A stretch of DNA of 64,000 nucleotides from Hibiscus mutabilis (taxonomy: Eukaryota; Streptophyta; Magnoliopsida; Malvales; Malvaceae), in NCBI GenBank assembly GCA_019671005.1, contig CM033714.1:59443741-59507740 (forward strand). Direction: 5' to 3'. The notes beneath the pieces were generated by a model that had not been told where the DNA came from, searched no databases, and saw only the letters and a program-made list of their open reading frames with translations. Made by a program: the position numbers and the translations under genes. Position 1 is the first letter of the stretch. Each line of letters begins with the position of its first letter. Positions 21,299 to 33,458 of the stretch are shown one piece after another.

Positions 21299-22891
21299 TG
21301 ATAAGTGTTCAAAAGTACTATTTTTCTTACCCTTTTTACTCATATTATTGTTAGACTTAGGCTCATATTAGTTGCATAATTAGCAATTCATGCATGAATC
21401 CATGTTTCCTTCCATCGTTGAGCTTGATTACATAACTTGGTAGTTTTTGTGGGAAAAGATGCTACTTTGGTGTGTTTTGTGTGTATGTGCATCACTTGCC
21501 AAAGCAAGGCTAGAGTTAGTTGCTAGGGCAATACATGAAGGAGACGCCGAGCTAGTTGCCAGGGCAATATATGAAGGAGACGCCGAGCTAGTTGCCAGGG
21601 CAATACATGAAGGAGACGCCAAGCCAGTTGCCATGGCAATTGTCGACAAGAGCAAAGGTGATATGGTAGTCGAAATTGATGACTAGACAAGCCCAAGATG
21701 ACGTAGAGCAAAGCCCAAACCCAAAGGAATTTGATTTCCATGCAGAGATTAAAGAAGAATTAAATTCCAAGAAGATAGGAGAAGTTCTAGTAGGAATATA
21801 ATTATAATAAAGAATTATATTCTTTAAAGATAATTTAATTCCAACTTAACTTCCTCCTCAAAGAAGGACTTTGCCCTAGCCCTATAAATAGGATGGAGAT
21901 TTCGACAACTTGGAGAGAGCAAGAGAGGGAAATTTCGACAACTCCAAGGAGGGCAATAGGAGAGAATTTTTGACAAGCATCTAGGGCAAGGAGGATTTCG
22001 ACAAGCCTCCTTCTTCATCATTTTCTTTCTTGTTCGATTGGGTTCATGCTAGGGATTAATTATCTTGTGTTTCTTTGGAACCTGCCATGAACTAAATCTA
22101 CTTGGCTATGGTTATTGTGTTTTGTGGTTGTGAGAAACTATTGGTTTTTTTAGGTAATAAGAGTTTGCACTTTTCTATTTCAAGGTTTATTCATTCTTGG
22201 TTCTTATTCTTGTTTGCGAGTGAATTGGGAGAGGATCTCGTGATTTCATCTATTTATCTAATATCGGGAGAGTTAGATTCAAGAAACGAATGAATATGAT
22301 CTTTATTCAATCTATTGATGGTGAAGATTAATCCAGCTTAGGAATAAGTTAAGGATTTCGACGGCTAAGAGGAGCGCAAGATTGGTTGTTGTTCACCCTT
22401 GATTCACGCAGGGATGTATTATCAAGGCATGCACAAGTAGCTAGAGTTTCGACTTAGGGATAAGAAGAAACCATTGAAGAACGCTCTGCCGAACCTTGAA
22501 GGTTGCTGCCCAGATGCCCAAGTAGTTGCCCAACTAGTTGCCCAGGCAACCATCGATTAGTTGCCAAGGCATCCCCGTTGTGCAAGTTGCCACGACAACT
22601 GAGTTGCCCGTGCACTCTTTTACCAAGACGATCCAATCGGCTATCACACCTCAACTCACGATAACCTGGCCTATCTCTCTCTCATTTGATCTCATATTTT
22701 CTTTTACTTTATTGCTTTCTATATTAGTTATTAGTTAAACTCATATAATCCTTTATTTGTGTTTTTACTTTTTACAGTGCAAGAGACTAGATTCTTGAAG
22801 TGGCACCAATCCCTGTGGAGACGATATCTTTTATACTATAACTTGCGACGTGTATACTTGCACATTTGCGTAGCATTTATTACGCGCGACA
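21299..22891 (+). mobile_element. 3' LTR of G
   Basis: The 1,593-bp LTR runs TGATAAGTG..GCGCGACA. It has a TATA box (TATAAATA near 21,882), three 36-bp repeats at 21,513-21,620 and a second cluster of TTGCC..GGCAA palindromes at 22,525-22,616. No gene is expected inside; open frames over the 36-bp repeats are by-products of the 12-codon period. Confidence 0.88.
21513..21620 (+). repeat. Three 36-bp tandem units in the LTR of G
   Basis: Units at 21,513-21,548, 21,549-21,584 and 21,585-21,620, with a fourth partial. Each contains a TTGCCAGGGCAA-type palindrome and ATGAAGGAGACGCC. The 5' LTR has only about one and a half units. Because 36 is divisible by 3, a frame encoding ELVARAIHEGDA repeats, which I do not take as a protein. 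Confidence 0.85.
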
Positions 22892-22896
22892 CACAT
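22892..22896. other. Target-site duplication of G, right copy
   Basis: CACAT, identical to 18,601-18,605. Confidence 0.9.
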
Positions 22897-23430
22897 GTGC
22901 ACCTTCCCGTCATTTTTCGCTACTAGCACTATGTTGGCTACCCATTATGGGTAATTAGAAACTTTCAAGAATCCCGCCTCAAATTGTTTCCTTACTTATT
23001 CTCTAACTTTCAATAGCATGTCCGTTCTTATTCTCTGGAGCTTTTGTTGGCCGAGCTTGCATTCTAGCCTTATGGGGAGCATGTGTACCACAATATCCGT
23101 GTTTAAACCCGGCATGTCTTGGTATGTCCATGTGAACACATCTTTGAATTCCATAAGTATTTCCACCAACTCTTGCTTAACTTTGGATGATAGGGTACTG
23201 TCGATATTCACTTCTTTCTTCTCCTCGTCAGTTTCCAAATTCACAATCTCTACCTTCTCTTGATACGGAAGGGTTTGTTTTTCTTCACTTGCCACCATCT
23301 TTAACAACTCATCCGGGACCTCATCATCCTCTCTATTGATTTCTACTTCAGGAATGTAAAGGAATATCTTATAATATGAATAAATAAATAATAAATAAAT
23401 AGTGAATGAAATAAATGATATGTTTTCCAT
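22897..23430 (-). pseudogene. Element B RT N-terminal part
   Basis: The minus strand encodes the Tat-type leader of RT: VEIVNLETDEEKKEVNID, LVEILMEFKDVFTWTYQDMP, GLNTDIVVHMLPI, QQKLQRIRTDMLLKVRE, then, after a stop, VRKQFEAGFLKVSNYP and WVANIVLVAKNDG. The rest of RT lies on the other side of element G (from 18,600 down). Stops after LLKVRE and after SNYP show decay. Confidence 0.85.
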
Positions 23431-23705
23431 TTGAGAAAAAAATAGAAAATGTCCATTTCATTGAAAGTAGATAAAAAGTGACATAGCTGCCTTTTTACAA
23501 AAGATGCACGTTACTTTCAGGCAAAAGTAACAGGGTTGTTCTGGGCATTACTTTGATTCAGTCCTAGAAACCATAGGCATGTCAACATAGGTCCAATTGT
23601 CGAGCTTTTCACCTAGGCAACATGGGTGAATCTTGGCCAAAAGTTGGTTAGTCTTGCCGTCGTCACAGATCAAATTCAAATCCATCTCTTCTAAAGCTTC
23701 ACGGG
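23431..23705 (-). pseudogene. Linker between protease and RT of B
   Basis: Degenerate coding sequence (minus: ALEEMDLNLICDDGKTNQLL, then TYVDMPMV). No motif of known function; such linkers are usual in Tat polyproteins. The part near 23,360-23,490 is AT-rich and not coding. Confidence 0.45.
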
Positions 23706-24610
23706 TCAACTCCTCCTAGAGGCATCTTTGGCCTTCTCGGCTCGCTTCTTGGACTTCCAACTCAGGGTTTCGAATCCCACTGGATATGAAAATCCATAAA
23801 AATCCACATAGGTTATAAGGGCCCAAGGAATGTCCTCTACTCTAAGCCGGGCCTTCGTTTGCTCTTGTCTCTTCCTCCATTCTTCTCTCTTTTGCAGGAA
23901 ATTGGGCCTATAACCGAGTCTAAAATGATCGACCTTATGGATCACACTAATAGGCTGAAGGTTTCCTTGTAGACTTCTTCCCAAGCCTCTTCCCTTCCTC
24001 TCCCCTCTTCCTAAGGTCTCAAACACCACCATCTTAGTACAGTTTGACAGTTTAGGGCAAGGAAACTGGCTCCCATTGGCGAAAAATGTAGCGTTGACGT
24101 ATTCCAAAACCCTAAAAGCACATTCCATTGCCTCTTCGTTGGTATAGATATACAGTGTATCAGAAGTCACAGAAGCGATGATGTCTTGCTCGGCGTTCAC
24201 TGTGACCGATTTCCCCTTAATAAAAAACTTCAAATTTTGGTGTAGCGAAGATGGGATGGCACCAGCCGAATGTATCCATGGCCTTCCTAACAGACAATTA
24301 TAGGATGACCGGATGTCCATGACCACAAAATCAACCATATATTCAGTAGGGCCAATGAGTAGGGGTATTTCTATCTTCCCAACCACATCTCGTTGGGTCC
24401 CATCAAATGCTCACACTATGTTATGACAGGGCTTCATGTGTGAACTATCGATCGGTAACCGTTGCAGAGTAGCCAGCAACATAACATTCAAAGTGGAGCC
24501 ATTATCAAGTAGAACTCTCGGTAACACATAACCTTTACAATGAGTGGTAATGTTTAGGGCCTTGGTGGACCCCCTACCTTCCCCTATTATTTCATCGTCA
24601 CTGAAGGTGA
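23706..24610 (-). pseudogene. Element B aspartic protease region
   Basis: Protease matures the Gag-Pol polyprotein. The active-site loop reads LLDNGSTLNVM with the aspartate codon at 24,505-24,507 (D-N-G-S is the common Tat form), followed by IEIPLLIGPTEYMVDFVVM and SYNCLLGRPWIHSAGAIPSS, typical of the flap and second half. Downstream GRGERKGRGLGR is G-patch-like. One stop (TGA) separates the two halves at about 24,413. The 226-residue open part is 23,706-24,386. Confidence 0.8.
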
Positions 24611-25560
24611 TGTAATTATCGGTGGTAATGGCTGATGATTCGGTCCAACTTCACAACCGAGATGTCACTTGTGAAAAAAGTCTGATTCAAAACCTTTAAT
24701 AGTGCGTCGTGATGTTTTTCTGAGTTTAGGAGGAGATTGAATACCGAAATTTGAGATGGTTGTTTCTGAAGTTGTTCCATAATGTTATACTTGCTGCGTT
24801 TCAAGAATCTCAAGAATTCTTGGTCTTGGGTTTTCGTGACTGGTTCCTTGATCTTTGGAGGTGACTTCTCTCCGAACATCTTCTCAGTTTCAGTCTCGGT
24901 TTCCTTGCCCTTTTCTTTTGTTCTTTCGGTGCCCTTAGATTCTCTAGGGCATATCACCAACCGCTCTTCGTGAGATGTCCCACATCACATCTTCTTTGGT
25001 ATTGGGTTTCACAGGCCCTTCTTGAACAGATTTTGTCCTTATTTCCATATTCTTTCCTTCTTGCAAACTAGAGGAGCTCGGCATTGTAATGCTTGCGGTG
25101 TAATTCCATGGAACCATATGTGTATCCTTGAAAGAAAAAGACCTTGGGGTAGCAATTCTAATCTTGGGAGCCACCTTTGGCGCACTTGCTTCACTTGGCT
25201 GGAGACCGAGGACAAATGGTCTTTTTGTACTGTACTTGGGGTCTTGAGCGTCCGAGGCACATACTTCTAATGCCCTTATTCCTTTCTCATTTTCAAAGAA
25301 CTCGATCTCTTTGATACCCCTTATAGTTTGTATCAACTAACGGAACTCCTCATAGTTTTGAATCTCATGATCCTCTGATTGGTGATACTCACAATCGGGA
25401 AACAACCTTTCTTCATAATCATCATTCCCCGGTCGATAAGGCATGCCATGCACAATTGTTGAAATTCCTACCTCAACAGAGATTGGACTTCAGACACATT
25501 CACCCTAGATTTTTTGACATACTCATCTTCAATAGCATTCACGCCCTGACCTCCATGATT
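24611..25560 (-). pseudogene. Gag-protease linker of B
   Basis: Charged low-complexity coding sequence (minus: ..KGTERTKEKGKETETETEK.., then FLRFLKRSKYNIMEQLQKQP). The block FLK.S.YNIMEQL..QPSQISVFNLLLNSE is a conserved Tat segment just before protease. Frames are broken near 24,955. Confidence 0.65.
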
Positions 25561-26780
25561 CGGTAGGGGGTTGTTGGCCGTATTCGTCTCCCCCAATTGT
25601 AATGCCCAGTCTAGATAATATTTTGGACAAACTTCTTAAACGCTATGCAGTTTCCAATCGAATGCCCTAGGACATCGGTATGGTACTCGCAGTGTGCTTT
25701 GGGTCATACCACGCTGGGTAAGGTGGGTTCAAAGGTGTAACATGATAAGGCCAGACTAAATCTGCCTTATACAATTTTGAGTAAAGCTCATTGTTAGAGA
25801 TTGGTAACAGATTGAAAGGCCTATTCTCCCCTTCCTTCTTAGGTCCCCTATCTTCCCTCTTGTTGGAGTTTCAGGCGTTCCCCATTACGGCCTAGGGCTG
25901 GGAGATAGTAAAGTTCTTGGTGGTCTCAAAAGTGTTTGTTTTGTTAACCTCATGATCCTTCTTCTTGTACTGTTTACGAGAAGGCTCCCTCCGTTAATTC
26001 TCCCACGTTTAATGGTAGCCTCAATGCGTTCGCCGATCATTACCATATCCACGAAGTTGCTAATAGGATTATTGATCAAACAATCATAGAGTGTCATTCT
26101 TAGCGTGTCTATGAACATCAGAGAAATCTCATGCTCATGAAGTGATGGATGAACTTGTGCCGCCACATCACGCCACCTCTGAGCGTACTCATGGAGGCTC
26201 CCATTGCGTCTTTGCTCCATTCCTTGTAAAAAAAGTCGATTAGGAACCATATTCGTTATGTGCTTGTACTGGTTGGTGAACGCTTTGGCCAAATATTTCC
26301 ATGACTTAACTTGAGCTCCTGTTAGCTGCTTGGTACCACCTTGAAGCAGATCCCACCAAACTATCTTAAAATTAGTGAATCAAAAGCTTCTCATTGTCGG
26401 TGAACCCGACCATCTTTCGACAAAACATGACTACGTGTGCAGTGGGGCAAGTTGTCCCGTTAAACTTCTCAAATTCTGGGTTTTGAACTTGCTCAGGATT
26501 TCCATGTCTGGGACCAGACTAAGCTCCCTAGCATTCAACCCATAGGAACCTTCCTCATCCTCCTTTACTAGAAACTTTTCTTTGAGATCCTTATGGGTAT
26601 CTTCCATCTGCTTTGTGAATTATGCCTTCACTTGGTTTAGCTTCTCCAACTCGTCAAAATCTAGGATGTTATCCCCGATATTCTAAAGGTTACACCTGGC
26701 CGGGCTTGGGTAGATGCACCAACATGAGAGGAAGATCCCCTTTGTGGAGGGTTCGATGAAGGGCCCACAAGAAGAGGGTC
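25561..26780 (-). pseudogene. Element B second gag (retrotransposon gag and zinc knuckle)
   Basis: This capsid-like region forms virus-like particles around element RNA. Minus frames show LTGAQVKSW, WKYLAKAFTNQYKHITNMVP, MEQRRNGSLHEYAQRWRDVA, AQVHPSLHEHEISLMFIDTL, FVDMVMIGERIEATIKRGRI, and, further on, a knuckle-like HCEYHTDVLGHSIGNCIAFK near 25,640-25,695 (C-x2-H..H..C). Frame shifts and stops occur on both sides of 25,885-26,292. Confidence 0.8.
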
Positions 26781-27647
26781 TTTAAAGATTGGGGCATAAG
26801 GGGTCCCCCGAGCTTTGGGCAGGATTCTCGACGGTACCCTTGTCTCTCAGCTCTTTTCCTAAATGGGATTGCAGCATCTGAGATATCTCTCTCATCATAT
26901 CTTGTTGGGACTTCATGATGGTGTCCCTCAACTCTTGTTGTATTCGTTCTAGCTGACCTCTTAGATCGACTTCCAATTTTGCAAAGCTTTCCTGCATTAG
27001 CATTGTTCGTAAGCGAGTGCGGTCTGGGTGTGGAATGATTGTAATTTAAAGAACCTAAATGTTATCTTTCTGAAATAAAAAGCTTTTTTAATTAATTTTA
27101 GCAATTAAACAAAGTATGCAAACAAATGTGTTATGCATGAATGCAAAGAGCAACACTGAGTTCGGCAAATGTCATTATTAAACGACTTTCATTAAAGGAA
27201 GCATTGTCTTGTTACAATAATTAAAGAAAACCAACTACGCATATGATCCTAAGCTACCATCTAGGTCAACAATCTCCCTCAAGATCCAAACAATCCTTTC
27301 TCCCTCCTTAGATTCATTATCTATGCAATCGTGAAGCTCGACAGCATATTATGCTAGAAACTATATCTTCCAGGCGACCTCTTGCATCTGAGCCGTCCAT
27401 TGTGCCAATTCTTGCTCTTGCCTCCAAATAGTGTAAGCGGCAAACTGTAGTTGCTCCAAGGTCAACCTTAGATACACTTGGACCATTCCCCTGAAGCTTG
27501 CTATATGGTCCTTGAGTCATTGAACCTTTGCTTCTAATTCTTCAACACGAGCCTTTAAATCCTGATTCTCTGAGATGCTGGCTTTTAACTTGTTGCTTGA
27601 AACCTTGTGCCTGAAGAGAGATCTTTCCAAACATTATACTTGATCTT
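26781..27647 (-). pseudogene. Gag N-terminal coil and spacer of B
   Basis: At 26,782-27,003 a frame reads MLMQESFAKLEVDLRGQLER.. with QQELRDTIMKSQQDMMREIS, a probable coiled coil starting the second gag ORF. From 27,040 to 27,250 the DNA is AT-rich and non-coding and contains AAACGACTTTCATTAAAGGA; matching words in element D (60,850 and 63,040) mark this spacer. 27,317-27,640 is decayed coding sequence. Confidence 0.55.
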
Positions 27648-29303
27648 TCAATGCTTGTTTTGGCGTCGCTCCTTTTCAAGCTGTCTTGAGTGAGAGGCTC
27701 GTAGGTTCTCCATCTCTTGAGTCAAAGCAAGCACTTGGTCCTTGTGCTCATAATATTTCCTCTTGTATTTCTCGGTTCTCACCTTCTCCTCTTTGAGTCG
27801 GAGCTCCAACCCTTCACTCGGTCCATCCTTCGCGACTCTCTTGCTATTGTTTAACCTTTGCAGCTTTTTGATTTCCTTCTTCTCCAACTTAAGTTCGAGT
27901 TCCAATTCATCTTCCTTTCTTTGCAGACCCTTAATCACTCCCTCGAACTATGTTTTGTCCAACTCAAAGTCGAACCTTTCTTGATTAGCTTTCTCTTCGA
28001 GCTGAATATACCACTTTTTCTCATCTTCGAGTTGCTTTCTTATCAAATCGGCCTCGTGGGAAGCGTAGCCAATCTCTCCTCCATAAACCTCCTTCCATCA
28101 AGATTCAATTGAGGAACATTGTCGTTAACACGATTGAATCGCCACTCTTCGTACTCGGGGGTGACCATGTAAGGAGCACTTATAATCCTAACCCACCTTA
28201 CATTCTTCCAAGCTGAAGAAGTGTTATACACCACCCCTTGTAGCCCTTCTCTTTCTCGTAGTCCATTTTCAATCCTTTTGTGGCCGGCACAAAATGCTTC
28301 AAACCGTACCGCCTCAAGACGAAAAGGGGTACACAAGATGTGTGTCCCCAAAGACCAAGTAGTGGTACCCAAGAGTGTTTCCCGCATCTATAGAGGATAT
28401 TCCTTGCTGATAGAAATGGAGCCCTTCAAACTATGTCTTCCACATTTAGATTTCGGAGAATATCTAGCCAAACCTCCTCAGATCTTCTCGTCGGCTAATC
28501 CCCTTTCCGCATGAATTCCTCTATTGGTGAGAACTTGCCATCATAGATAGGCCTTGAGAAGTTGACATCAGAACAAATATGACTGTAAAACCAAACGGTC
28601 AGAAGCTGGGGACAACCTCGGAAACGACCCCCACCATGCTCTCTACAAAACCTCAAGGACTGAATAGTTTCTAACAAAATTACGGGTACCGGATTGGTTC
28701 CACCACCTAAACGATCAATCAAATCCAATACTGACGGGTCGAGAAGCCCTAATGCTTTAGGAAATAGCACTAACTGATAGATTAAAAGTGCAAATAAGTC
28801 CCGCTGAACTCGACCCACAGGATGTACTAAAGTTAAGACCAGAATTCCTTCCCACTTGAGATACTTTTTCTTGTTCCAAGTTGTAACTTGATTGTCGACC
28901 CAAGATGGCAAAGTGTCCAAGAACCTACTAAGCTTGCCCCAGAAAGATTTGTTCTTGATCAGTTTAGAGTAGACTCGGTTCTCGTCGATCTTCTTGCAAT
29001 TCATGAGGGCTTGATACTCTTCAATTTTTGGGGTTAAATCAAGGTTGCCAATCGTGAAACAACTATAGGCTAAATTCCAAAACCCTATCAAGGCTTGAAT
29101 TAGTGATTGATCGATCGAAAGATTTAAAAAGTATGTAATGTCGCCGTACTCGTCTTTGAAAGCATTTCTTGTCTCAAAATCCCAACCATTCCACGCCAAC
29201 CTCAACTCAGACACATTATTAAATTTCGTGTTTACGAAAGTCTCGGCTGATATAGCTGACCTAAACCCGGCTGAAATATTGGCCCCGTTATGTAGTTGCT
29301 CTC
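27648..29303 (-). pseudogene. Element B first gag: DUF7745-type domain plus coiled coil
   Basis: The first ORF begins before 29,214 (no clear ATG; a stop lies upstream near 29,300). It reads FWNLAYSCFTIGNLDLTPKI, EEYQALMNC, WEGILVLTLVHPVGRVQRDL, FALLIYQLVLFPKALGLLD, VPVILLETIQSLRFCREHGG and GRFRGCPQLLTVWFYSHI, the pattern annotated as DUF7745 in Tat/Ogre elements of dicots. After a frame break at 28,495 come TTWSLGTHILCTPFRLEAVR and YMVTPEYEEWRFNRVNDNVP, then a heptad-rich charged segment (LQRKEDELELELKLEKKEIK) at 27,650-27,940. Molecular role unknown, probably structural. Confidence 0.78.
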
Positions 29304-30108
29304 ATTCTGACAATATTTACACATCAAAATTCTTTTCGTCATTGTTACGGACCAAATCTCTCATTGACCAAGCCTTTAATTTTAGACTATTTACTGATTC
29401 AATGTGCTTTTCATGATATGACAAGATATGCAAAATAAAAAGGTAGAAAGAAAAAAGACAAAAAACAAAAGAAATGTCAGTCATAATATAAACAAAGAAA
29501 ACGGAGATGAGAAATGATGAATGTAAATAGATTAAGCGAAAGGCAAACACATAAAGAAAACCGTAACCACATGAATTCTAGTTCGCTATGGTTACCCGTA
29601 TGGCTCTAATGGGGTGGGCTTCCTAGATTCTCATGCATGGGTTCAGTTCTAATTAAGGGTACCCGAACCTATCTTATTACCTACTAAGGCAACAAGAACT
29701 CCAATTCTGGCCCATTACAAGCTTGTGAATTGGTTTCGGTTCGAGGGAAAGCACAACCTACTGACGTGGAGGGATGCTCACGTGTCAACGGTGTGGATTT
29801 CGAAAGTGAATTACCAACCCGTGGAGGGCTACTCACGTGGGTATGTGGCGTTTCACTCCCACTTAAGGGATGAAGTTCGGGTATAGAGCTTGATGATCAT
29901 GGTGCAACACATGTCGGTGATTCCTTAGAAATTAAATGAAAAATTAATTTGAAAACCACCAATTATCAAAGTCCGTGCAATCGAAGTCACATTTTCAAGA
30001 ATGAATCAACCTCACTAAAGTCAATTAAAATTTCAACAATTTCCATCATTAAAAGGAACAAATATTTTCTTGGCTTAACTCTCTTTTTGTTTTGTAAAAA
30101 CAAAATGG
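29304..30108 (-). other. 5' leader of element B
   Basis: Non-coding sequence between primer site and gag; it resembles the leaders at 13,190-13,480 and 63,660-63,950 (GCTCTAATGGGGTGGGCT-like, CCTACTAAGGCAACAAG, GGCCCATTACAAGCTT). The shared blocks may hold packaging or dimerisation signals (inference). Confidence 0.6.
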
Positions 30109-30126
30109 TCCCTAGCAGAGTCGCCA
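30109..30126 (-). promoter_or_regulatory. Primer-binding site of element B
   Basis: The minus strand reads TGGCGACTCTGCTAGGGA three bases after the LTR end, the same type as in element E with two or three changes. Confidence 0.7.
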
Positions 30127-30129
30127 AGT

Positions 30130-33100
30130 TGTAGCGACCATTTTTTTATATATATTTTTTGCTACGAGTTATCCCCATATTTTCTGAAGTTTGGTTTAAA
30201 TGGGATTTCATTTTGAAAATTCATATTTATTGAAAATAATGTAGATTTGGAGTCACCACCGGCCACTTGGGTAAGGTAGGCCGGACACCACAAAACCAGA
30301 AATTCATTTTGAAATGGGTCAGGAGTTTGTTACGTGCGGGGAAGGATTAACACCCCATCACGCCTAAAAATCGGTACCAAAAATATTTATTGCTTTTAAA
30401 TTGATGGAAATAATTGAAATTTAAATTGAATTTAATTAAGTGTACTTAATTAAAAATTGAACTTAATGAGATGGACTTTATCAAATTGGTGAGTTCAAAT
30501 TAATTGGACTTTTAATTAATAAGGTTGACGATATATCAAATCATAGATTAAACCGATATCAAATAAGCCTAACTGGCCTGTTAATTTATGGTTCGAATTT
30601 CATATGTCACCTTTATTCACGGTGCAAGCATTCATATATGATGTTATGACTTGTTAATTTTTAATTATCATTTACCTTAGAACGATAAGGATTAATTCAA
30701 ATATTTGGTCAACATCCATTAAGCCATGACTATTACGACACAAATATCGGACTTAATGAATAGCTCCCTTTTTTATGGTTTAAATTAATTAATTCAAAAT
30801 ATATGGGTCATATGAATGACAATTAATATAAATGGCAAAGACAAGCTTGTAAATAAACACACATAAAAAATCCACCAAAGCCCTAACCTAAAAGGCTCAA
30901 ATCAGGAAAAATCAATTAGTGATCTAATTATCAACTAGGTTATTCTAATATTAACCTTAAATTAATTAAACCCTAAAAACTAGAAAACCCTAATGAACCA
31001 CAAATTATTTTGAACCATGTGAATTAATTGGATTAATTTTAAACAAGTATCCCAATGAGCCAAAGATTCTATTTAAAACGAATCGAATTAATTAATCATG
31101 ATTTTTATTTAAATGTCCACCTATGTCCAATGTCAATTTCATCCTAAAGGGTAATTAAGAAGTGTTTAACTAATTTAATGAATTTAACATTTATACCAAT
31201 AAGCCAATGATAAATTTAAATTAATTAAACTAGTTCAAACCTTAATATAACCATGGCTCCAAAACCTAACCCTGAATCTAATTTAATTAATTTAAAAATT
31301 GTCCTTATAAGTCGAGCGCACAATTTAAATTAATTAAATTAACTAGACTATCTTCAAAAATCTAATCTAACCAACAAAAAGGGAACTCAGACAACATATA
31401 CATTAAAACCAAATATATTATGATATATATATTCATTTAAAACTATATATTATAGTGTATACATGTTAAAATTATATATTATATATTAAAACCATATAAT
31501 ATGATGCAGATACATATTAAAATTATATATTACATATAACATATATGATGAACCAATCATGTAACATCTATACATGTCCACAAAACCACATGTACACATA
31601 TCCATTCAAGCATATAAATACGAACGAGTAAAGCATATAAAGACCCAAATTAAACGAGAATATAATAAACAATAAAAACAAAATGCGTGATAAAATGGGT
31701 TTTAAGTCTGGATTTGGGACCAAATTAGAAAAATTAGAAGTTTGAGGGTCTAATCTAAGTAAAACATAAAAGGGACGAAATTGCGAAACTCTTTGAAACT
31801 CTAGGGACTGCGGCTGTGGTTTAAAATCGTGGAATGGCCTATCATGTAAATAGGGGGAGGCGGAGGGATTCATTACGGGAATAAATCATTTTTAAAACCT
31901 TAAAATGATATAAAAAGGACCTTTCGGCCCTACGATCTCCTCTTTTGGCCATTTTCTCAAAGAGCTTTGATAAATTCCCTTTCTTTTCTTTGAAAACAAA
32001 TATCAAAAACCACCCTTATCACTCCAAACTCGGATCAAAACCGAGAAAATAGGATGAACACCATACCTTGTTCATCGTGTTCATCATGAGCACATGAACT
32101 CAAACCCAGGACCACCACCAAACCTAGAATCTAGTGGCCTTCGCCGTATGCCGCCACGTTGGTCGCCGCTCACCGCCGGCCGACGAACCCTAAAGCGAGC
32201 CTAAACAAACCCATTTTCTTTTATAAACCCAAATCTAAGACCCCTTTTTCTTTAAAAGAAATCCCCTTCGTTTTATGAAGACAGAACCGAACGCACTTTA
32301 GTCAATTCACCTCATCCAATCCCGAAGGATGACTTGAAGTTTATCATCGGAAAGAGGAAGATTGATTGGCGTCAAGGAAACCAAACGGTCGTCGAGGTAA
32401 AAAAGGAAACCCTAATACCCCTCTCGTTTATGCTTATGCTTCAAACTCAAATAAAATGAAGAAATGAGAGGAGAAATATACCTCTGAAAACTCGAGACTG
32501 CCTTTTTTTCTCTTGCTTCTTTGAATTCTCCCCGTCTAGGGTTACAATTGATTGAAGGCCTCTTTTTTATATCCCTTGAATTACATATTTGTTTACATAA
32601 ATGTAAAATCATCAAAAATCCCTATTGGCTGCCTTTGTCTTTTTTTGTCGGATTCAAATGCTATCTGCCATTTCTGATACTCTGATTTTTTTGCATGTGT
32701 TGAACGGCTTAAGAGAGGGGGAACACACAGATACAACACGCCGGTGTGGTTGCAAGATAACGTGGAGGAGCCGAAAGGCTTGGATTGCTTGTGGGAGCAT
32801 TTGAAAGGCAAACGAACACGGGTTGGGAGCTGAGGAGACGGGCGCGTGGATTGCACGCGTGCGTGGGTGACGCCAGAGGATGCACATGGGTGCGTGGGAG
32901 ATGCCAACAGTCTCTTCCGGTCCCACCTTGACCATTAAATCTAATGGCTAAAATTCGGCTGCACCAAGAGATAGAGAGGATTAGGGTTTTTATGTAATCG
33001 GGACTTAGTTAGTTGGGCTTTATTAGGCCGAATATAAATGTATTTAATTTTTGGTTGTAATTTATGGACCGTTTAAATAAATTAAGATGGGCTTTTAATT

Positions 33101-33458
33101 TAATATAACTTAGTGTATTTTTTTGGTTTTCTGATTTTTTGCAATAATATAAACAATAATAATAGCAATGACAATAGATAAAAAGAGACTTAACAGAGAA
33201 CACCATATATATATCACTAATATGTTCTAATAATAATTATGCTATATGCTAATACTAAGATAACACAAAGAATACCATAATACACTAATAATGTTTTGGG
33301 GTTTTCTTTTTTTTAACTGGATAACAACATTGTAACAATAGCATGATAATGAATATTATAATAGATAGTAAATAGCAACACCTAAAAGATAGCCCATTAC
33401 TATGAAATTGAAAGAAATGTAAAATAGGTTAATACCCCAGTCAAAATTAGTTATTACA
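30130..33458 (-). mobile_element. 5' LTR of element B
   Basis: The 3,329-bp LTR runs TGTAGCGACC (30,130) to ..TAGTTATTACA (33,458). It belongs with the LTR of D: both share GGCCACTT, GTTACG.G.GGGGAAGGATTA and the ACCATAAAACCAGA-like words near the left end. It holds AT-rich direct repeats (31,390-31,560) and a GC-rich block (32,130-32,200) similar in composition to 14,755-14,800 in LTR E. No gene is supported inside; frames such as 31,568-31,873 lack protein signature. Very long LTRs fit Ogre/Tat. Confidence 0.75.

Larger units (their letters stand above)
18606..22891 (+). mobile_element. Element G, internally deleted Athila retrotransposon
   Basis: The element is framed by identical CACAT duplications. 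It has a truncated 5' LTR (18,606 to about 18,880), then only integrase, a short basic ORF, a 3' untranslated region with hairpins, a polypurine tract and a full 3' LTR. Gag, protease, RT and RNase H are missing. Over the first ~200 bases the two LTRs differ, by my reading, at 4 positions plus a 3-base gap, so the insertion is relatively recent, and the deletion later or inherited. Confidence 0.88.
15917..33458 (-). mobile_element. Element B, Tat/Ogre-type Ty3/gypsy retrotransposon
   Basis: Order on the minus strand: 5' LTR (33,458-30,130), primer site, leader, DUF7745-type gag, coiled coil, second gag, zinc-knuckle-like region, protease, RT, RNase H, second RNase H, integrase. The extra RNase H after the RT/RNase H pair and the DUF7745-type N-terminal protein are hallmarks of the Tat lineage. 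It is dead: many stops and frame changes, Athila G inserted in RT, element E cutting the integrase, and its own 3' LTR is not in the window. Bases GCATC at 33,459-33,463 would be its right target copy. Confidence 0.85.

Noticed and set aside
21447..21686. Repetitive open frame ELVARAIHEGDA in the LTR of G
   Set aside because: The 36-bp unit is a multiple of three, so any stop-free unit gives a long repetitive frame; it is LTR DNA.
32593..32935. Overlapping frames of about 100 residues on the minus strand
   Set aside because: They lie in the GC-richer part of the LTR of B and show no domain or homologous frame in related LTRs.
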